Positions 63,484-64,000 of a stretch of DNA of 64,000 bases are shown in pieces (positions within the stretch are counted from its first letter, which is position 1; the number at the start of each line of letters is the position of its first letter). This DNA is from Lumnitzera littorea. Lineage: Eukaryota > Streptophyta > Magnoliopsida > Myrtales > Combretaceae. The stretch is from NCBI GenBank assembly GCA_024138015.1, contig JAMXBB010000001.1, positions 91,862,725 through 91,926,724 on the forward strand. The letters run 5' to 3'. The notes under the pieces were generated by a model, which saw only the letters and a list, made by a program, of their open reading frames with translations, was not told the origin of the DNA and made no database searches. A program made the translations under genes and the position numbers.

Positions 63484-64000
63484 CAAATATTGAAAGATTA
63501 GTTAAATGTAACCAATCCATAGAAATAGATGATAACTAATTGTATTGATGGTAGCTTTTTGACACAGGCCAACTTCCTTAAGCCTAAAGCTGAGCATCTC
63601 AAACTTAGAAACCACAAACCATAATGAGCCAAGGTAGAGTACCTTAAGCCTAAAATTAGTGAGCCCAACCAGCGGGATGCTACTCCTAATAAGGATTGAG
63701 CCAACTACCTCGAGGCTATTATAGAGCAACAACACTCTTCTAGCTTATAAGCATGAAGAGTTGAAGGACTTACCTAGTATAAGTCTTGTATACCTAAAGT
63801 AGTGGCTTACCAGCTAGCTTTTAAGCCCTTAGTAATATTTCCCACGTAGCATTAGACCACCATCCTATCACCAGCAAGAATGCCTACAACTTAGTTGTAC
63901 AATACTTACATCACATTAAATGTAATGTGACTATTGACAACTTACCTCTTGGAATGCCCACAAGTGTACATACTATCAAACATTTATGAACAAAAGATAG
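63484..64000. other. Unassigned GC-richer stretch at the right edge
   Basis: Base composition and word use (for example CCTTAAGCCTAAA at 63570 and 63641) resemble LTR sequence, such as the arms at 18.9-20.7 kb, but no match was found in the window. It may be the start of a repeat that continues beyond 64000. Confidence 0.3.

Noticed and set aside
1..64000. CRISPR arrays, operons, phage or plasmid features
   Set aside because: Introns, plant transposons and a plant-specific zinc protein show that this is plant nuclear DNA; no spaced identical repeats of CRISPR type were seen.

Overview
This window is nuclear DNA of a flowering plant, most likely a eudicot. It is very AT-rich, has introns with GT..AG ends, and is packed with decayed plant transposable elements and AT, CT and GA microsatellites. 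Only one intact gene is convincing: a four-exon PLATZ-type zinc-binding protein gene on the plus strand (53487-55206, 232 residues). No rRNA, tRNA, CRISPR or organelle gene was found.

Region 1 (about 0.5-24.3 kb) is a nest of dead transposons. Two directly repeated LTR-like blocks of about 0.98 kb (471-1450 and 23314-24284) belong to one Ty3/gypsy family. Between them, on the minus strand, lies a decayed gag-pol (1451-about 5870). It still shows gag, a CCHC zinc knuckle, reverse transcriptase and integrase. The rest of the interval (about 6.0-23.19 kb) is best read as a CACTA (En/Spm) DNA transposon on the plus strand. It has subterminal repeat clusters at both ends, a recognisable right terminus, a broken TNP2 transposase (12167-15865) and a broken Transposase_24/TNPA-like gene (about 16.0-18.8 kb). 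The CACTA element carries its own passengers: two inverted LTR-like arms (18.9-20.7 kb), a foldback MITE inside a pair of direct repeats (9.6-10.7 kb), and a perfect 74-bp palindrome next to a 2x38-bp tandem repeat (6874-7020).

Region 2 (24.3-47.2 kb) is gene-poor. It holds MITE-like elements (33.27-33.71 and 38.9-39.27 kb), diverged repeats (26.8-27.6 kb), a 2x389-bp tandem repeat with hAT-like ends (35.0-35.78 kb), and a small gypsy integrase fragment on the minus strand (about 42.7-42.86 kb).

Region 3 (47.4-51.1 kb) is a 5'-truncated L1-type LINE on the minus strand, with reverse transcriptase, zf-RVT and RNase H-like parts and a terminal poly(A) seen as poly(T).

Region 4 (53.2-55.7 kb) is the PLATZ gene with a CT-rich leader. 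Region 5 (55.7-64 kb) is AT-rich intergenic DNA with foldback elements. Near its right end is a paralogue of 24.84-25.5 kb, split by a roughly 420-bp MITE whose sister copy is at 33.3 kb. The 24.8-kb paralogue serves as a natural empty site for that insertion.

I saw no new defence or metabolic system. The most interesting structures are the nested element architecture, the inverted LTR-like pair, the perfect palindrome and the paired filled and empty MITE site.
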